DNA of 64,000 nt from Gorsachius magnificus (Eukaryota > Chordata > Aves > Pelecaniformes > Ardeidae): NCBI GenBank assembly GCA_034008185.1, contig CM067081.1, forward strand, positions 86,572,765 through 86,636,764. Direction: 5' to 3'. Each line of letters opens with the position of its first letter. The first letter of the stretch is position 1. Position numbers and translations under genes: made by a program. Under the pieces are notes generated by a model, which was given only the letters and a program-made list of their open reading frames with translations, was not told where the DNA came from and searched no databases. Positions 52,288 to 64,000 of this stretch are shown piece after piece.

Positions 52288-52291
52288 CCAT
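52288..52291 (-). CDS. SH3KBP1: SH3KBP1 coding exon 1 (start codon plus one base)
   Basis: On the minus strand the sequence reads ATAAATGG followed by gtgagtt. This gives a start codon at 52291-52289, one more coding base at 52288, and a consensus donor from 52287. Exon 2 opens with TG and its first complete codon is GAG, so the join gives ATG GTG GAG and the N-terminus M-V-E-A that I know for CIN85. The start was chosen because it sits in the CpG island, has a perfect donor, and gives exactly the phase exon 2 needs. The start context is moderate: T at -3 and G at +4. The 5' UTR lies at higher coordinates; its transcription start cannot be fixed from sequence. Intron 1 is 29,945 bp. Using so short a coding part in exon 1 is inference from the splice fit, but the fit is specific. 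Confidence 0.85.
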
Positions 52292-52445
52292 TTATGTCGA
52301 GCTGGGCTTTGCCTGGCGGCGGAAACAGGCTGAAAGTTTGAGGCGGCTGGCCACGGCGAAGGGGGCGAGGGACAGCCCGAGAGCCGCCGCCACGGGAAGA
52401 AGAGGCTGCGGGCAGAGCCGCTCCCTCCTCCGGCGGCCGCCGCTC

Positions 52446-52511
52446 TCAGCACCCGCGGCAGCCGGGCTGCATCCTGCGTCCTGCTAGCAGCCCCTCGGCT
52501 TCCCTCAGCAT
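52446..52511 (-). other. Possible upstream ORF in the SH3KBP1 5' leader (21 codons)
   Basis: On the minus strand an ATG at 52511-52509 opens a 21-codon frame that ends at TGA (52448-52446), 154 bases before the proposed SH3KBP1 start. A second in-frame ATG lies at 52472-52470. If transcription begins above 52511, ribosomes would meet this uORF first, and it could lower translation of the main frame. If transcription starts below that point it is irrelevant. I do not claim that the peptide is made. Confidence 0.3.
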
Positions 52512-52557
52512 ATGTATTCGTATGTGTCACAAACAAACAAACAAAAAAAAAAAAAAA
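52508..52557. other. AT-rich insert with A15 tract inside the CpG island
   Basis: About 50 bases here are AT-rich, with the order catatg, gtattcgtatgtg, (CAAA) units, then A15 at 52543-52557. Both sides are dense CpG sequence. On the transcribed (minus) strand this is a T15-(TTTG) stretch about 220-270 bases upstream of the start codon. Poly(dA:dT) tracts exclude nucleosomes and are common just upstream of transcription starts. A core-promoter role is inference from position. Confidence 0.4.
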
Positions 52558-52757
52558 GGAATCAGGCGAGAGAAGGGGCTCAGCCTTCAGCTCCTGCCAG
52601 CCACCTGGGTCCCCGCTGCCGCCGGGCAGGGCAGTCCGGGAGCAAGCACGGCCGAGCCCGGGCGCCCGAGAGGCGCCTGACGCCGAGCCGCGGTGGTGGG
52701 CGCCTTGCCCCGCGGCCGGGTGCGGCAGGGCGAGGGTGCGAGGAGCGGCTGGGTCTC

Positions 52758-52812
52758 GCTGCCGCTGCTGCCGCCACCACCGCCGCCGCCGCTGCTGCTG
52801 CTGTTGCCGCCG
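52758..52812. repeat. Imperfect CCG/CTG triplet repeat in the CpG island
   Basis: The plus strand reads GCTGCCGCTGCTGCCGCC, then CACCACCGCCGCCGCCG, then CTGCTGCTGCTGTTGCCGCC, about 18 triplets. On the gene strand it is a GGC/CAG/GGT mixture. It lies roughly 470 bases upstream of the start codon, in promoter or 5' flank. Interrupted repeats of this kind are usually only moderately polymorphic. Confidence 0.75.
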
Positions 52813-53460
52813 GAGCGAGCGGCGCGGCTCGGCGCGGCGCTGCGGGAAGTGTCGCGAGACTGCGCCAGAGCCGCTGCGCCGCCTCGGGCCGCCGGGAGCG
52901 GCGGGGGAAGGGGGGCGGGGGGGGCAGGAAGCGGAGCGGCGGTCCCCAGCAGGGGCAGGGTCGGGGGAGAGGCGGCGCCCCCCCCCCCCCCGGGTCCGCC
53001 TCGCCCGGCGGCGGGAAGGGAGCGGCTCCCTCCCTCCCTCCCAGGCCGGGCAGCGTCGGCCGGGCATAGGCAGGCAGCGGGGGCTCGGGGAGGGGGAAAG
53101 GGGCTCGCCTTATTTCGGCGTTGGGGGAGGAAGGAGGACGCTTTAGGCTCCGGGCGGCCGCTCCCCCGCGGGCGCCCCCCGTCCCCCCCCCCTGCCGCCG
53201 GCCGGGCCCGGCCCAGCCCCGGGGCTCCAGGCTGGGAAATGCAGCGGGGCAGGTGACCCCCGCGCCCCGGCGGGAAACGGGGGGGGCGGGAAAGGATGGC
53301 AGCCCGGGCCGCACCGCACGGAGCCGCCCCCCTCTTCCCCCTCACCCCGGTTTGGCTCTAGGGGCCAGGAGGGAAGGAAGAAAAGGCAGACAGACAAAAC
53401 GATCAGCCGAAAAGCGGCTTTTCGGGTGGTGGTGCTTCGGGGGGGGAAGCAAGCGGAGTC

Positions 53461-54224
53461 GCGCAAGACAGCTGATTGTTCTTTTCAGGTATCGCAAGGC
53501 AGATGTGAAACGCATGGTGCAATACAAATGAGAGCAAGCGAGCACAATTCACAGGTATCAACAAAATTTCTGGAGAGAAAGGCACCTAATGAGGCCGGGG
53601 AGCCTTCTGCACAGGCATGTCTCCTCACAGGAAAGACCCTTGGAAAAAAACCTACACTAGAGTAGCAGAGGGGAAGAGCAGAATGAGAACTAAATAACCT
53701 GGTATAAAAGATAAAGCAGAGGTAACATCTGTTAGAGCACAAGCACCTTTAATATTAATGAAAGGTTAAGCAAAAAGAGCTTGTTCAAACCTCTGGTAGT
53801 TAAATTGGGTATGAAGATGGAAAACCGCCACAAACACAAACAATAGATTTTCATACTCCCTGCTCCCACCCAAGCACAAGAGTTTATTCTGGAAAAAGTT
53901 TTTTGGAGGTTATAAATGTGTAAGAGAAAGGAAGTCTTTCCAGGTGCCATCCTTGGCTATGAAAAGCCACACTTGAAATTGTGACAGTGGTGAACTGTTT
54001 GAGGGGCTTAAATATTTAGACAGAATTCCTCATTCTTGATTTACTAATATCTGGGGGTTTTAAGAAAACTTCAACCACAGCTATGAAAACTTGCTTTGAA
54101 GTTACTGATTTACAGGCTGTAGCAGTAATGGAACATCAAGACTAATGCAGTTTGTCTTTTCCAATTCTAATCTTTTGCAAAGAACAGTTATTGTATCACA
54201 ATAACACCTTGAGAGAGATAATAC

Positions 54225-54267
<43 letters not shown>

Positions 54268-57200
54268 GTTTTTAAACATAGCTAAAAAAGGAAAGCAATT
54301 CAACTATGAAAAGGAATACAATGGAAGTGGGCTGGATGTAGGTGCAGCCAGCCTGCTGTTCAGTGTTTCACTGAAGGGTCAGACTTGAACCACCCGAGTG
54401 CTGTTTTCAGGAATGCTGGAACACCAGGTCACAAACCACTGACAAGAGTTCCAAGGCTGGGGGCAGAGGGGGGAAAATGGGGGAGGAAGCATTTTATCTT
54501 CATGCATATACAGAGCATCTGTTAGCCTGTCACATGCTACCGGAAAGCCAACATTCACTCACTCATACACACCTTAGTAAACAGTGCTGGCTTCCCTTAT
54601 CCACAGTTCCTCATTGCAGAAGGCCAGTTGACCTCTATCACCTGAAAAATGTACAGGATTAATTCTGGGAAATTATCGGAATGAGAAGTAGCAGTTTTTA
54701 CTTAAGCATTATGACAAACCAGCTGAAATTGTCAAGTCAATCAGAACAAAATAACATGTCAAACTAAGTAGAATTGATGCAATCAGGCTTGAGAAGAATG
54801 AAGATATTTCTGTTGTTAGCATGGTAATCCGACATGAAGTTTGCCTTTCCAGTGCTCCAGCTGTATAGTTTGAGTAAATGGTAGAACCGAACAGCAGCAG
54901 CGCTTGCTACATACCAATAGCACTGTTGCTGCAAGAACTCTCCAGGGCTGGTGGTAAGAGGGTAAGAGCGGTAAGGAGTAACACAAAGCAGTTATGTCAC
55001 GGTGTCACTACATGTAGGAGGAAGCCAGTTTGATGGCTCGCTCTCTCAAACAGATTCCCAGTTTCAGCTATCACTGAAAATTAACATATGGGAATTTCTT
55101 GGCTTTCCCCAAGTAAAGCAGTAAGAGGGTACAGCAGGTTATCCTTTCCAGAAAGCGGGAAAAACCCTCATTGTAAACTGGGGAGAGCACAGTTGTAATA
55201 CCCTTCAAGACTTTGCTCCCCACTGTTCCTAAGCCAAAGAATTTCCATAGGACTGATCTTGTGTTCCTGTAAAGTCTATGTCAACATGGGCACCTGCGAC
55301 ATTGGGATGTGTGTGGATTGTTCAGATACCTTACCTTCATTGAATGAATACCCTGTAGAGGTCATGATGGCATTTAGAAAAGAAAGTTCTCTTTGCCCAT
55401 TAAGGAACTGCTTAGAGAAGCTAGAGATGTGTTTTTAAAGTGGTATCAATGAAAATTAGCAACTTTTATCTAAACTGGCATGCACCTCAGAACGCGATCA
55501 GCCACCTGCACTTCTGAAGACCGAGGTCTAACAGCAAGGAAGCTTTATGATTATGTCCTCCTAAGTGGTATTTAAATCTTTTTCCTGAGGGGGGAAAAAA
55601 GTAACAATGCTTCCCCCCCCCATAGCTGTTCTACATCCCAGTAGATTTACCACACATCCAGGAGTTTTGCTTTACTATCCCATTTGAGGATAATAACCAG
55701 ATTAGGAGAATTATTAAAAAAAAAAGCCCAACTGATTTACATAATGTAAAGATCAATATAGATTTGGATGATGGCAAGTTTAAGTAAATAATGGGGAATG
55801 TTCACTTTTCCTTTCATTAAATGCTGCAAAAGTGTGGTTCTAGTTTCACCTCATTCCCACTCCACTCTATGAGGGGATCCTGGTATTAAACTAACGTGGC
55901 TATTCTCACCATGATCCTGTGTTAAGGGCATTCTTAACAACGCACACTATGTTATTGAATGCAAACTTTCCTGCATTAGCCAAGCAAGTGTGCACTCTCC
56001 CCCATTCTGCCCCTTTACAGGGCAAGAATTGGAATTTGGCAGACATGCCAAGGATTTCAAACACCACGGTGGGGACAGACATACCTGCTTTCAAAGTTTT
56101 GTTAGACAACATCTATTTTGTGCTAGAAATGAGGGGAGATTAATATTTTATGTCTGTGGAAAGGGAGCTTCTTTTAGCCAAAAAAGGTGTGCCTAGAAGG
56201 TGGATCGAGACTTTTAATCTCAACAAGAAGCAATAAATGGAGTTACAGAAGCAAGAGTTATATAAAAAAATTTCAGTGGCTACACAGATCAAGTAAAATA
56301 CTCTGAAAGTGGCACCAAATATTAATAACTACTGAATCAAATCACTGAATTATTTATAAGTAAAAATTTTGTTAAAACATTTATTGTCTGTAGAAACAAG
56401 ATTTACATTGATTTTATATAAACTATGTTAAACATACATATAAACATGCCTACATCTTAATATATACTTATGAATGAGGCTTTTAGATACAGGATAACAT
56501 TGTCAAAAGCACCGTTGTGAACTCCAAAGACTACAGATTTAAAATGCATTTGCATTTAACTCCATCTTCAGTAGTTTAAAAATGTCATTTCTAATGTAAT
56601 TATTTCTAAGCGTGGATAAAAGGTTTCTAATGTGTTTGCATGTGTAGATATATCTGCACATATACACATTAGATGGTCCTTGTGAAACTACAGTATAAAT
56701 AAGGTCAACATTAATATATTTCTTAGAAGTGGGCATTAGTCCACACCCTCATTCAGTTTTCAGGGGAAAAAGTCCTGGTATTATTAAAACAAGACAGTGA
56801 GGCTTTTTTTTTTATACCATGAGGAGTGTACTCCAACAACAACAACTGTTTCCACCGTCTCTTCCCTCAACAACAAAGACATGAAAAGTCAGTCACAAAA
56901 TAAAAGCCATCTACTACATTATTTACAGAAAATGAAATATTAAAAAGACATGAGATTTAGACTGCTTAGACAAAATTCAGAGCAATGAACAGTGAACAGA
57001 AGAAAACTGTATTAAAGTAGCAGGCAGCACAGAGCTATTAAACCACATGGCTAAATACCTACTCAAAAACCCCTCCAACAACAAAAACCATCAGGCACGG
57101 AAGGAAGGGGCAGGTGTTATTACAATAGTTTCCTCTGATCTTAACACTGAAAATGTATGCTCACCAAGCTTGAAACAGAACACAAATGTTCATCAGTGTC

Positions 57201-60200
57201 TATTAAGGAGTCAAGTGTTACAAGTAGGCTTTCAAAGGTCTTGAAATGGCTTTTATTATTTTCCTTCATAAGGAGGCTGAAGAACCTCCTATCTTCAAAT
57301 CCTGCAGCAATGGAATGAAGTATGTCAAGGGCCAGAGTTATGTGCAGAAATATCCATTTTTTTTCAGATTCATTAGGATGCAAGTCTGAAGTCTTTCTTT
57401 TAGAGAGCTTTTCTGGAGAGAACTTTGTAGATGGCTGTTCAGATGCTTAAAGAAAGGCAAGAGGCATGTTTCTACACAGCACGGGAAAAGACCCTTTCAG
57501 AAAGCAAGGAAGGTAAGGATCTCCCTCTATGTACAGTCTTCTAAGGTGAATACTGAGAAATCAAGTCTCTCTTTGCTATATAATGATCTTCGCCAAGCAA
57601 CTCTCACTATCCATTTCCAAGACAGGGCAGAAAATGACTTTCCAATGCCTAAGAAGCAAGTTTTGAGAACCCCGCCTTTTTTAATGCCACAAAGTGTAAT
57701 CTTGGGGTTTGTTTTGTTTTTAAAGCAACTAAGTTCACGTAAAGAAAATTCAGCATTTCACCCCAAGACCCTGGGGAAGAAGGCAGCAGGTAAACCATTA
57801 TCACAACTGGCGATCAGCTGAATTTACTCCCATCCTCTGCTATCAGTTACCTGAGTTGAGACAGTTACGTCCAGGTCTCGAGACCATCTAAATCCATCAG
57901 GTAAGATGATTTTAAACATGTAAGTAATTATTAAGAGTTAAGGCAGGCTTGCAGAAGCCTTGCAACGTGTTGCTTCTTACTAGCCCTGGAAATTTTGTTA
58001 ACCTTGTGAACTCAGTCATCACAAAGTTTAAAACGAGGATTCTAACCAATCTACATAGAGATTAAATGGATCAGCCAACAAACGCTAACATCACAACAAC
58101 TTCTTATTTCAGACACTTCTAAGGAAGACTCTAGTCATATTAAACCCATGCATTTTGGATAGCAATTAAAAAATAGTTTCACATGTGAACAATTGAGAAT
58201 ATGACGTGAGCATTTAACAGTCATTTCAAGTCAAACGAAAAAAAGGCAATTCACATTTGTATTTTCAAAGTATAAAACAGAAAGCTCTTAGGCAATCACA
58301 TTTTTGACTTGCCCTTCCAATGCAAATGCAAGAGACTTTACTAATACAAGAGACACTGTTTTCCTTCTGAGGCTGAGGCTTACACACATACTTGAAGTAA
58401 GTGGTTATTCTAACAACTGTTATCAGTCCGTGCCCCCAGTAGAAACAATGCAATAAATCAGGATATTTAAGTCTTTGTACAGCTGTTTTCTACAATGCAG
58501 TCGCAATACAGAAAGGCACCAAGTTATTCAAGTAAATTGACCTTTCTTCTACTTAACACTTTTTCTTATGCCTTCACAACCCAGTCAGTAACTTCAGTAC
58601 ATTGTTCTCAACCAAACATTATATTCTAGTACAACAGAACTTTTCTGTGCTAAAAGAATAAATAAGCTGATTTGTGTCTAAGTATAGACACGAGTTTCTG
58701 TAATTCATAAATATACATAGTAATGTCTCACACCAGATCACACCACAGAGCAGATGCCTCTAGCACCGAACCCAGTCACAGAATTCTATGTCCAATTAAC
58801 TTTATAAAATATAGGAAGTTTTATCACAACAGATACCGAATCAGTGAAATAGTTATACACTAAAAAAAATGCGATTTTAGCAAATGATATCACCTTAAAT
58901 AAAAGCTAAAGCAACTGAAACAATAACTACATTTCATCATATGACATTCATCTTGGGACCAAGGATGGGGGGGGATCAATGTCAGTAAACATGCCAAAAA
59001 AACCCTTGTTCGTAATATGTTGCTCACAGCTGTAGAAATAAAACACAAAGCTAAACTGTTAAAAGTACAAAACAAAATGGAGACACCTAGTCATGCACAG
59101 GTAAAATAAGAAAGCACAAAATCTGAGGAGCCAGGTCACACTTTTAAACCTGGTTAAAGCAGCATTAACTGACTGAGGTCTGACTACTCCGGCATTACTT
59201 CCAAACAGTGTTAGCAAAACTGCTGTGTCAGAAGTTTCTTCAGGTATCCACTTTTCCCATTTGCTCAACAACGAGTTCTCTTCCAGGCTTTAATAAGAAC
59301 ACTGCAGGAAGCTTACAGAAACAGTAGTATCCTGTTGAATAAGATAATATAGCTTCAGTAGTTTGTCTTATATTATATATGGCTTCACTTCTTACGTGTT
59401 TTACAGTGCTTTAGCACATTGAGGAGCAGTGTGAATAGCTTGTCAGCTTGAGGGTAAACCTGCCCTCATCTGCAGGGTACATGCAGCACTCCCCTGCCAG
59501 CAGGCTGCTCAACTGCAGCTACTCCACATTTGCTTTGGGTTGACTCACTTAACCTGTTGCTTCAATTCCTTATTTTCACCTCCTAGTAAACCTACACAGA
59601 ATGATTTTGCCAGATTCATCACTGACAGCATAAGCACATAAACATTTTCTTATCTGCATAAAGTTGTCTGCCTCTATTTGACCAGGGAACTCCTCTCCTT
59701 TGGCTTCCCATTTCGTGTACACACTGAAAAACCATTTGAATCATTAATGATTGTTATTTAAACTGAAAACTTGGGGCTTAGAAACAAATCATCTGGTGTT
59801 ATTGTTAGTGGCCATCAATGCATGAGGCACGCATCCTGCCTGCTTATTCCCTACGAACACTAACCAGTACACCTCACAAATTGAGGATTTTACGTGACAC
59901 TGGTTTAGGTGTTTGAGCTGTACCTACACTTTCAAACAGTGTCTCCACTGAAGGCATTGTGGAAAAAAACTTTACAAAAGCATGCAGAAATCACATCCTG
60001 ACTTTCTCCCAAAAACCAGATTTCCTTTTCTCTGAGCATACCTCTACCCAATATTAGAATTCTGATCCACTATCCACAACAGAGACCGGCCTGCATTCTA
60101 TATGGCTAACACTGTCTTGGAAATGATAGGAATACATTAGCCTGCATATATTGTGGATATGGAGAACAACTTTTCTCTTAAAGAAGAACATCTCTGAAAA

Positions 60201-62335
60201 CTACTTGCTATGCATCTTTAATTTACCAGCAACAAAAAGTCCGAACAAATCTGTAATACATACACACAACTCTTATCATATATTATAAGGCAAAGGCTAT
60301 AAACAGGGAACAAGCACAATATTGTTTATAGCTGCTTATAAAACATGTCTAGCTATTTGAGTTTTGCCCACAGCATAACAATATTGCAATACAGTAAACT
60401 TCAGAGAATTACTGGGATTTTGAACAAAATTACAAGCTATCTGCATTTAAAGCAGTTTCAATTATGAACAGTTTTGTTAGAAGACATGCTTATAAGAACT
60501 TACGTTTTTTTGTTTTTCTTGTAATTAAATACTTCAGGCCCAATTTCAGAATCCAGGAAATCACCAAATCATTTATGACGAAAAAGATTAGAGAACACGT
60601 GGCTTGGTCAAGAGTGTCATACACCAAAATATGAGACAGAATAATTTTCAATACAGACTAACTAATCCTCTAACAAACCCAAGCATGCTTTCGGTGCAGT
60701 TATAAGCTACTGCTACAGTACATTACATACCTGCCTGTTACCATCCGTTTTAATCAAATACTGAAAGTTGTCCCAACATTTTAAGAATTTACAAATGTAT
60801 ATACACATCAGAAACCCATGTATATTATTAAACTAAAGTAATACAAAATACTGTTTTACGGAAATGACTGAACAGAGGCGTAAAATCTATTGCACAACCT
60901 AAAAGGTCGTTACTTGGAAAATCCTGAGCTAATGTGCTATTACCAAACAATTCAGGCACTTTTTTTTTTTCTTTTTTTATTACATAAGCAATAAACTTTC
61001 AACATATAAACCTCTGGGTATAACAACTCAAGTTCCACCTGTAACATCATGCTTTGAGAAAAAGTATTCAATAAATAAGACTCCCTTCAATGACTTCTTT
61101 ACTTGAGACTGGTATGCAAAAGGAACTAAAGGTACCTACTACAATGTTTCAATTGAATACCGTACTTTAAAAGCAATTATTAAAACTGTAAAAAAGTTCT
61201 GCATCATTCCACTACTGAAAAATAAAGTTATTTTTAATCAAGAAAGTTACAGGGTTAGTTCCTTTATCCTATTTTAAGTCTTGACAAAGTTGTCAAAAAA
61301 CGAACAGATGCTCCCTTTGCTGTGTTATCTGTTTCAACTTCAGGATCACAGCTCAGTTCAGGTTTCTGTTGCAATATTTAAATTTCCCTACAGAGAGGAA
61401 AAAAGAAATCGTTACTGTGAAGTTGTAACAGTGGAAAAAAAGCCTCCCAATTTTCATAAGTACTATATTGTTATAGTATGCAATATACAAGATTCTTTCA
61501 ATTATGGCTTGAAACAGCACAACTGTAAAGACTGTACCTTAAAGAACGCATATGCGTAATTATTTCAAAAGGGTGAAATAAAGATGTTCAGACCAGTTTA
61601 ACAAATCTCAAGGACAAGTTTAATCATTACAATAGGCAAAATATGGGAAATGCTAGAGTCTGAGGAACAGTTTTGGTTTTTAATAATTAGCCAACCAGCA
61701 ATCAGTATGCTGCTAAGAAAATGGCTGTGTCATACTTATTCTTCAGGATTTATTTTACTTTAACTCAAAGATACTCAAGAAGTTCTTCAGGCCTAAAAAT
61801 CAATATTCAGATCTTACTATGCATCTCTAATTCAAATCATAATCTCCAGCAGCCAGATTGTGTTAAGCATGCTTTATAGGTTCCAGACAAGAACCTTAAT
61901 ATACAGTTATAGAAGAACATTAGAAATTATTGGGGTAAAGCTCTCTACAACAAAATTATGGCACTTCTATGCCCATTTTACAAGGTCATAATTTTTGGAT
62001 AAAACCTTCTTTATTTTCCACTAATTCCAATTCAATTTAGCCTTCAGACATCATACTTCTCAGAGTCCATGCAAATGTAAAAAGCATTCACCAGTATACT
62101 TCCGTAACAAGTGACCCATTTACCTTGTCCAAAGTGTTTGGTTTTATTTCTGTTTGGTTTTTTTGGTGTTTTGCTTCCCCCAACCCCCCTGGCTGCAAAC
62201 TTGAGGTTTTTTGAAAACAGCTCTAAGAACCTATGCCTCTGTGCTCTAAGAACTGAACTCTAATCCAACTCAAATGCTTATGCAAGTGTATTTACTTGTA
62301 GCTAGGTGGACACAGAATTACTAAAACAAACAAGA
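53461..62335. other. 5' flank of SH3KBP1, no recognised gene
   Basis: AT-rich sequence upstream of the promoter. Known vertebrate gene order places BCLAF3 (CXorf23) on this side in the same orientation, so its 3' end or 3' UTR could lie here. Several minus-strand AATAAA signals exist (TTTATT on the plus strand, for example near 56383), but I recognise no BCLAF3 coding sequence. Open frames at 55906-56143, 57141-57383, 57546-57821 and 61281-61559 match nothing I know. Confidence 0.5.
54230..54262. repeat. T33 homopolymer
   Basis: Thirty-three consecutive T on the plus strand, the longest homopolymer in the window, about 0.8 kb upstream of the CpG island. I find no processed gene copy or AATAAA signal next to it on the minus strand, so a retrocopy tail is not supported. 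Confidence 0.9.
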
Positions 62336-62440
62336 ATCGGCATAGGAACATAGAACTGCAAGGGGCTATGTAGGTCATCTAATCCAATTCTCCGATGTCA
62401 TGAGTAACCACATAGTACTTTGATCATACTTGATCAATTC
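62336..62440 (-). mobile_element. Old CR1-like 3'-end fragment
   Basis: The plus strand GGAACATAGAACTGCAAGGGG, followed by GTAGGTCATCTAATCCAATTC, resembles the antisense 3' tail of an old CR1-type element (tail octamer remnant CATAGAA, then a GGTCATCTAGTCCA-like block). Divergence is high, so the assignment is tentative. Confidence 0.55.

Positions 62441-64000
<1,560 letters not shown>

Larger units (their letters stand above)
1..52530 (-). other. SH3KBP1: SH3KBP1 gene, 5' portion: exons 1-2, all of intron 1, start of intron 2
   Basis: The gene runs from the CpG island down to the left edge and continues beyond it. Intron 1 is 22343-52287; the visible part of intron 2 is 1-22184. I looked for a third exon (the linker after SH3-A and the second SH3 domain with its own DDELEL and GWWEG signatures) on the minus strand of 1-22184 and found none. 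Intron 2 therefore probably exceeds 22 kb. The 5' end is set loosely near 52530, assuming a 5' UTR of a few hundred bases. The human gene is also long, with large 5' introns and alternative first exons; I could not identify an alternative first exon here. Confidence 0.8.
51400..53460. promoter_or_regulatory. CpG island promoter of SH3KBP1
   Basis: Composition changes sharply from AT-rich flanks to about 2 kb of very GC-rich, CpG-dense sequence. It contains many CGG/CCG runs and GC-box-like GGGCGG cores (for example near 52910 and 53280) and has no convincing TATA box. It encloses exon 1. Open frames of 100-325 codons occur on both strands here because stop codons are rare in such GC-rich DNA. 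None looks like a protein: they are runs of P, G, R, A and S. Islands of this type often initiate in both directions, so a divergent plus-strand transcript is possible but nothing proves one. Confidence 0.85.

Noticed and set aside
51449..52333. Plus-strand open frame of 294 codons across the CpG island
   Set aside because: Composition is P/R/A/G only, with no domain. It is a by-product of GC-rich DNA with few stops and overlaps exon 1 antisense.
52090..53067. Minus-strand open frame of 325 codons overlapping the SH3KBP1 start
   Set aside because: It reads through the exon 1 donor into intron 1 in a different frame from the SH3 protein and has low-complexity composition. It is a GC-rich shadow.

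Overview
This looks like a bird genome. Many degraded CR1 LINEs carry the avian CR1 3' terminal octamer (CATAGAAT on this strand). LTRs of one ERVL-type family occur three times, there are no mammalian-type SINEs or L1s, and the one recognisable gene keeps vertebrate exon structure. I cannot name the species.

The only host gene I can support is the 5' part of SH3KBP1 (CIN85/Ruk), read on the minus strand. Its first exon lies in a CpG island (about 51.4-53.5 kb) and supplies four coding bases, ATGG. After an intron of 29,945 bp, exon 2 (22185-22342) supplies the remaining 158 bases of a complete 54-codon open segment covering almost all of the first SH3 domain. Both splice junctions are canonical, and the phases agree (phase 1, then phase 0). 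Positions 1-22184 are the start of intron 2; I found no third exon. Upstream of the CpG island (53.5-64 kb) I recognise no gene.

The rest is intron and intergenic DNA shaped by retroelements. Intron 1 holds a nearly full-length but decayed CR1 (24.4-28.7 kb, minus strand) with remnants of an esterase-like domain, the endonuclease and the reverse transcriptase. It is split by a solo ERVL LTR with a perfect 5-bp target duplication. Intron 1 also holds an internally deleted ERVL provirus (34381-38148, minus strand): one full LTR, a broken pol, and an 83-bp stub of the other LTR. Intron 2 holds a second copy of a 680-bp internal piece of the long CR1. The two copies align without gaps with six mismatches, lie in the same orientation, and flank coding exon 2. 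This is the most interesting structure in the window.

Other points are a short upstream ORF and a 50-bp AT-rich insert in the promoter island, long homopolymers (T33, A23, C20, G12), a purine-rich strand of about 190 bp, and small tandem repeats. I see no undescribed biological system. The window is an ordinary large-intron gene start with an unusual repeat arrangement.
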